Shown piece after piece: positions 5,417 through 8,214 of a stretch of 8,214 nucleotides of DNA; position 1 is the stretch's first letter; each line of letters opens with the position of its first letter. The translations under genes were made by a program, and so were the position numbers. The stretch is from assembly GCA_030639705.1 (NCBI GenBank), contig DAOWKX010000067.1, forward strand, positions 1-8,214. The letters are read 5' to 3'. Source of the DNA: Candidatus Aminicenantota bacterium. Lineage in GTDB: Bacteria; Acidobacteriota; Aminicenantia; UBA2199. The notes under the pieces are model-generated. The model searched no databases, was not told the DNA's origin, and saw only the letters and a program-made list of their open reading frames with translations.

Positions 5417-6388
5417 AGTCAATGATATCGTGGCTTCCAGTCCTCTTGATTTGGAATTTTCTATTTTATAGTTTATAGTATCTTCAACTAAAACACCATC
5501 ACATCGCCTTAGCTTTACCTTTCTGGCAAACTGATTGATGCCATATTTTCCCCATATCAGTACACCCGGGTTTGTGTACCCCTGAATTTCAATGATGTCC
5601 TCATTCAAAGTCGTAATCCGGTAATGCAATTTTAAGCTTCTTTCCTGCCTAAACTGTTTCAATTTCTTCATGATACGGGCAGCCAATCGCACGATAATGT
5701 TTATATTATCCGAATAATCGAGAGCTGGACTTTGCCATTGAATATCCGGATTTTTAATTAATTCGTCCACGCTCTCTCCGGGAAGAAAGGAATGGTTGTA
5801 GGCCTTGGCCATTTCCATTAATATTTTATAGATATTAAAATCAATATTTAAAATTTCCGGATAATATTTATAACGAACGGTAAGATTAATAAAAAAGTCA
5901 AAATGCACACCATTTTGATGCCGCTTGAATTGCGCGGAATTTTTATCATCTGAAAAAATTTTGAAAAGGAACGGCTTTTTTCTTTTGATAAACTTTGAGT
6001 AGTAAGGGAGGTTAAAAATCTCTAGTTTATTAGTTGCCAGGGACAATGCTTTTTTCAGATCATGATCCGCACTTAATATGACCAGTGTTTTTCCCGGGAA
6101 GCCGGATGTACGCATCATATATCCGGTCTCAGGGATATCAGCAAAAAAGAATTCATAGTCACCGTCAGGGGATTTTACTGCTTTGAAGTCCATGGACGCA
6201 AATGACTCATAGAAAACCCGGAAGGGAATAATAAGAAGGATCCGACCGCGGGTGGCGCCTTTCAATGAATATGATAAATTATATTTCAATTCTGCTTTCA
6301 AACCTTCTGGAGAACCAAACCAGGACAGTAAAATAAATACCATAATCAGTTTTTTTAAACCTGATTGCCGTAAGTCAAGATAATTCAT
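5405..6388 (-). CDS. Exported protein of unknown function
   Basis: 327 residues. A signal peptide covers about 1-32 (LKKLIMVFILLSWFG, likely cleavage at LKA|EL); Met16 is an alternative start, but the charged stretch before it is a good n-region. The mature part starts with strand-like text (LKYNLSYSLKGATRGRILLIIPFR), which recalls DUF3108-type periplasmic beta proteins only faintly, followed by a mixed domain and a final strand-rich part (IIEIQGYTNPGVLIWG, KVKLRRCDGVLVEDTINYKIE). There is one Cys in the mature part and no TM helix, so a soluble periplasmic or outer-membrane-facing location is likely. It lies 28 nt behind the PP2C gene, with only a weak ribosome site (AGAGA), and is probably co-transcribed with it. 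I do not recognise the family. Its stop overlaps the converging TPR gene by 4 nt. Confidence 0.8.
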   Translation of the reverse strand: MNYLDLRQSGLKKLIMVFILLSWFGSPEGLKAELKYNLSYSLKGATRGRILLIIPFRVFYESFASMDFKAVKSPDGDYEFFFADIPETGYMMRTSGFPGKTLVILSADHDLKKALSLATNKLEIFNLPYYSKFIKRKKPFLFKIFSDDKNSAQFKRHQNGVHFDFFINLTVRYKYYPEILNIDFNIYKILMEMAKAYNHSFLPGESVDELIKNPDIQWQSPALDYSDNINIIVRLAARIMKKLKQFRQERSLKLHYRITTLNEDIIEIQGYTNPGVLIWGKYGINQFARKVKLRRCDGVLVEDTINYKIENSKSRGLEATISLTLRD

Positions 6389-6416
6389 TGTCTCTGATTG
6401 AAATTACTATTTGATT

Positions 6417-7295
6417 TTATTGATCTGCATCGGCAGAGGGAAAAGAGTATACTATACCGTATTCACCGGCTTTTTCGCTATCAGATTCATCCTCTTTTAT
6501 GCTTAACCCTATCCGGGAATACTCAATTACCACAACTGTTATGTTATCATATCCTCCTCTTTTATTGGCCTTACGGATAAAATCCTTACAAATCTGATCC
6601 ATGCCTTTATTTTGATTCAGGATATTAAAAATTTCCCGGTCAGTAAGGGTATCCCAGAGTCCATCCGTGCACAAAAGGATTCTATCATTTTCTTTTAATC
6701 TGAGCTGGCTGTAATCCGGAGAAATAGATATCGGGGCTCCGAGTGCCTGACTTAAATGGTTTTTAATATTACTGGTTCTGATTTCATCCATACTCATTTT
6801 TCCGGCTTTTACCAGCTGCATCACATAAGTATGATCAGTGGTCAAAAGGTTTATATTCTGAGTATCAGACAAATAGGCTCTGGAATCCCCGATATGGGCG
6901 ATATGTAAAAAATCATCGATTATTAGTGCAACCACAATGGTACATCCCATGCCTTTATGATCAGGATTCCGGGAGGACATTTGCTGGATAGTATTGTGTG
7001 CTTTCCGGATACTATTGATGATTTCATCTCTGATTCTCTGGTTATCGTTTTTAATCTCAGTTAATAGTTCACTGGTAAAATGGGATGCCACGGTCTTGGT
7101 AGCGGTTAAACTGGCAATTTCACCTGCCTTATGGCCTCCCATCCCATCAGAAATGATAAAGAACTGTTTTTTTTTATCAATCAGGAAACAATCTTCATTG
7201 TTTTCACGAATTTTACCGATATCAGTGGCACCATAAATTTTTTCCTGGACTGATTTCTTGCCCGCCAGTCCCAACAGCTTATTCAAATTTATCAT
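6417..7295 (-). CDS. PP2C-type serine/threonine protein phosphatase (PrpC/Stp1-like)
   Basis: 292 residues, close to the usual bacterial PP2C length of about 240-260 plus short extensions. All core motifs are present in order: DIGKIRENNED (residues 25-35), ISDGMGGHKAGEIAS (48-62), GMGCTIVVALI (115-125), HIGDSRAYL (134-142), LTTDHTY (151-157), SQALG (182-186), LLCTDGLWDTLTDREI (207-222) and GGYDNITVVVIE (247-258). Asp35, Asp50, Asp211 and Asp250 are the expected Mn/Mg ligands. The enzyme dephosphorylates phospho-Ser/Thr proteins in the cytoplasm and usually opposes a Hanks-type kinase, which is not in this window. The acidic tail (KEDESDSEK and SADADQ) has no known role. No clear SD precedes the ATG. 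A candidate promoter lies upstream, so it may be transcribed apart from the VWFA gene. Confidence 0.95.
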   Translation of the reverse strand: MINLNKLLGLAGKKSVQEKIYGATDIGKIRENNEDCFLIDKKKQFFIISDGMGGHKAGEIASLTATKTVASHFTSELLTEIKNDNQRIRDEIINSIRKAHNTIQQMSSRNPDHKGMGCTIVVALIIDDFLHIAHIGDSRAYLSDTQNINLLTTDHTYVMQLVKAGKMSMDEIRTSNIKNHLSQALGAPISISPDYSQLRLKENDRILLCTDGLWDTLTDREIFNILNQNKGMDQICKDFIRKANKRGGYDNITVVVIEYSRIGLSIKEDESDSEKAGEYGIVYSFPSADADQ

Positions 7296-7324
7296 TATTC
7301 AACCATTGTCTATTATGATGATTG

Positions 7325-7351
7325 TGTTTGAATTTTATATTTTCTCAAACA
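7325..7351. repeat. Inverted repeat TGTTTGA-N13-TCAAACA over the PP2C promoter
   Basis: Perfect 7-bp arms at 7325-7331 and 7345-7351 are centred on the -10 box of the candidate promoter. The spacing (20 nt centre to centre, about two helical turns) suits a dimeric repressor, but short AT-rich palindromes also arise by chance. Confidence 0.35.
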
Positions 7352-7360
7352 AAAAAGCAA
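7332..7360 (-). promoter_or_regulatory. Candidate promoter of the PP2C gene
   Basis: Read on the minus strand: TTGCTT (7360-7355), a 17-nt spacer and TAAAAT (7337-7332). The -10 box matches 5 of 6 bases, the -35 box 3 of 6. The start of transcription would fall near 7325, about 30 nt before the ATG. Confidence 0.4.
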
Positions 7361-7413
7361 ATTCATCGTAAATCAAAACAGCCTCAATCCTTCATGAATA
7401 TCCCGGTTCTCAA

Positions 7414-7477
7414 TCGGTTGGTATTTAAAAATGACAAGTGAAAAGAGGACGGGAATCATTCATTCAATACCAACCGA
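7414..7477. repeat. 12-bp perfect inverted repeat straddling the VWFA stop codon
   Basis: TCGGTTGGTATT (7414-7425) is the exact reverse complement of 7466-7477, with 40 nt between them. The 7466-7477 arm encodes the last S-V-G-I residues of the VWFA protein; the other arm lies in the gap before the PP2C gene. In the minus-strand transcript it would form a stem with the stop codon in its loop. No U-run follows, so it is not an intrinsic terminator. Confidence 0.6.
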
Positions 7478-8214
7478 GTCAAGAAAATCCATTGCTGTTT
7501 TTCCGCTGAGTAAATCCGTGACATCAATGATTAGCTTATATTTCCCCGCCGGGATGAATTCAAATAATATTGAAATCTTAATGGTTTCTTTTTTCGCTTC
7601 GATCAATCTCATTTGATCGAAAACAGTTTCATTGTCTCTGTTCTTCATCCGGACACGTACCTTGATCTTCCCAATTCGATTTTTTGATATGCCGGGCATT
7701 AGAAAATCTTGGATTGACATGGATAATTTATTTTCTTTAAATAAAAGATGGGAAATGATTAGGGGAGGAATTTCCGCTTTTCTTTTTTCGAGATAATCGG
7801 TAATGTAATCAGCTCTAAAATTGTCGTCATACACGACATCATATTTTTTGTTTTTGACAACAATTTTTATTTTATCAATTTTTTCGGGATTTTCGGGAAC
7901 ATAGGTTAATACATAGTACATATCTTCTTTGGTTTCGATAGAATGTAGCGCAGAGCCCAGATTTCCACTGGTAATTAACACACCTCCTGTTTTTTTGGTG
8001 ACTTCTCTGAGGCAATTTTCAATGTCTGTAGCAACTCTTTTGAATTGAAAATCCTGCATCAACGTTTCTTTTTCAACTCCCATAAAGATTGAATGGAAAG
8101 TGGTATCCACCTTGTACATCAGTTTGGTGATTTCATCTACCGGAAAATCATCTGCCACATTCAGTTCGATATCAATTTCATCCAATAGCTTGCTAATAAT
8201 TTGTGAATGAACTG
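7460..8214 (-). CDS. VWFA-domain protein, C-terminal part (N-terminus outside window)
   Basis: The frame stays open to the window edge (VHSQIISKLLDEID... precedes the in-frame TTG at 8185), so the true start lies beyond 8214 and that TTG is an internal Leu. About 250 residues are visible. The stretch ATDIENCLREVTKKTGGVLI, then LGSALHSIETKEDMYYVLTYVPENP, then KIKIVVKNKKYDVVYDD is the typical end of VWFA-related proteins common in Acidobacteria (TIGR03436 type): the GG, the L..AL..I and the YYVLTYVP..P strand before a final R-x-Y-like segment. The metal-binding MIDAS motif (DxSxS) would be in the missing part. About 95 further residues form a strand-rich C-terminal domain (IGKIKVRVRMKNRDNETVF; IPAGKYKLIIDVTDLLSGK). 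In this family a signal peptide and periplasmic location are usual but cannot be seen here. It precedes the PP2C gene by 164 nt on the same strand. Confidence 0.8.
   Translation of the reverse strand, partial: VHSQIISKLLDEIDIELNVADDFPVDEITKLMYKVDTTFHSIFMGVEKETLMQDFQFKRVATDIENCLREVTKKTGGVLITSGNLGSALHSIETKEDMYYVLTYVPENPEKIDKIKIVVKNKKYDVVYDDNFRADYITDYLEKRKAEIPPLIISHLLFKENKLSMSIQDFLMPGISKNRIGKIKVRVRMKNRDNETVFDQMRLIEAKKETIKISILFEFIPAGKYKLIIDVTDLLSGKTAMDFLDSVGIE

Noticed and set aside
6994..7236. Plus-strand open frame within the PP2C gene (also 6398-6580)
   Set aside because: These lie opposite a gene with all PP2C motifs and have no ribosome site or recognisable product.
7431..7616. Plus-strand open frame over the VWFA 3' end
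   Set aside because: Antisense to a recognised domain protein; composition gives no sign of a real protein, though it does cover the inverted repeat.
1..8214. tRNA, rRNA, insertion sequence, CRISPR or toxin-antitoxin elements
   Set aside because: I found no cloverleaf-like stretch, transposase text, spaced direct repeats or typical small toxin pair on either strand.

Overview
The window reads as a piece of a Gram-negative, fairly AT-rich bacterial chromosome with eight clear protein genes, one doubtful 38-codon frame, and no RNA gene, insertion sequence or CRISPR array that I can see. A reductive-dehalogenase-type iron-sulfur protein, a VWFA protein of the kind common in Acidobacteria, a PP2C phosphatase and many Sec-exported TPR proteins together would fit an anaerobic Acidobacteriota/Aminicenantes-like lineage. 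That placement is an inference and weak. By eye the first 1.7 kb is clearly richer in GC than the rest.

Positions 1-1735 (+): the 3' end of a reductive-dehalogenase-like gene (two 4Fe-4S motifs), a short gap holding a possible 38-residue hydrophobic ORF, then a membrane protein with four predicted TM segments and a large extracytoplasmic loop.

Positions 1809-5408 (+): a strong sigma70-type promoter starts a run of five genes whose products all carry export signals: a small signal-peptide/C-terminal-TM protein, a C39-like cysteine peptidase fused to TPRs, a small anchored protein resembling YidD but without its cysteines, and two tandem TPR proteins with a C-terminal membrane domain. The last four genes are packed by 2-nt spacing, an ATGA overlap and an 8-nt overlap. 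The first two genes recall the PA2779/PA2778 pair. This is the most interesting part of the window: it looks like an envelope module of unknown function, possibly a peptidase with its membrane-bound substrate plus TPR partners.

Positions 5405-8214 (-): a converging cluster, read right to left. It holds the 3' part of a VWFA-domain protein that runs off the window edge, a PP2C-type Ser/Thr phosphatase behind its own candidate promoter, and an exported protein of unknown function. The two clusters meet tail to tail with stop codons overlapping by 4 nt, at a small hairpin.
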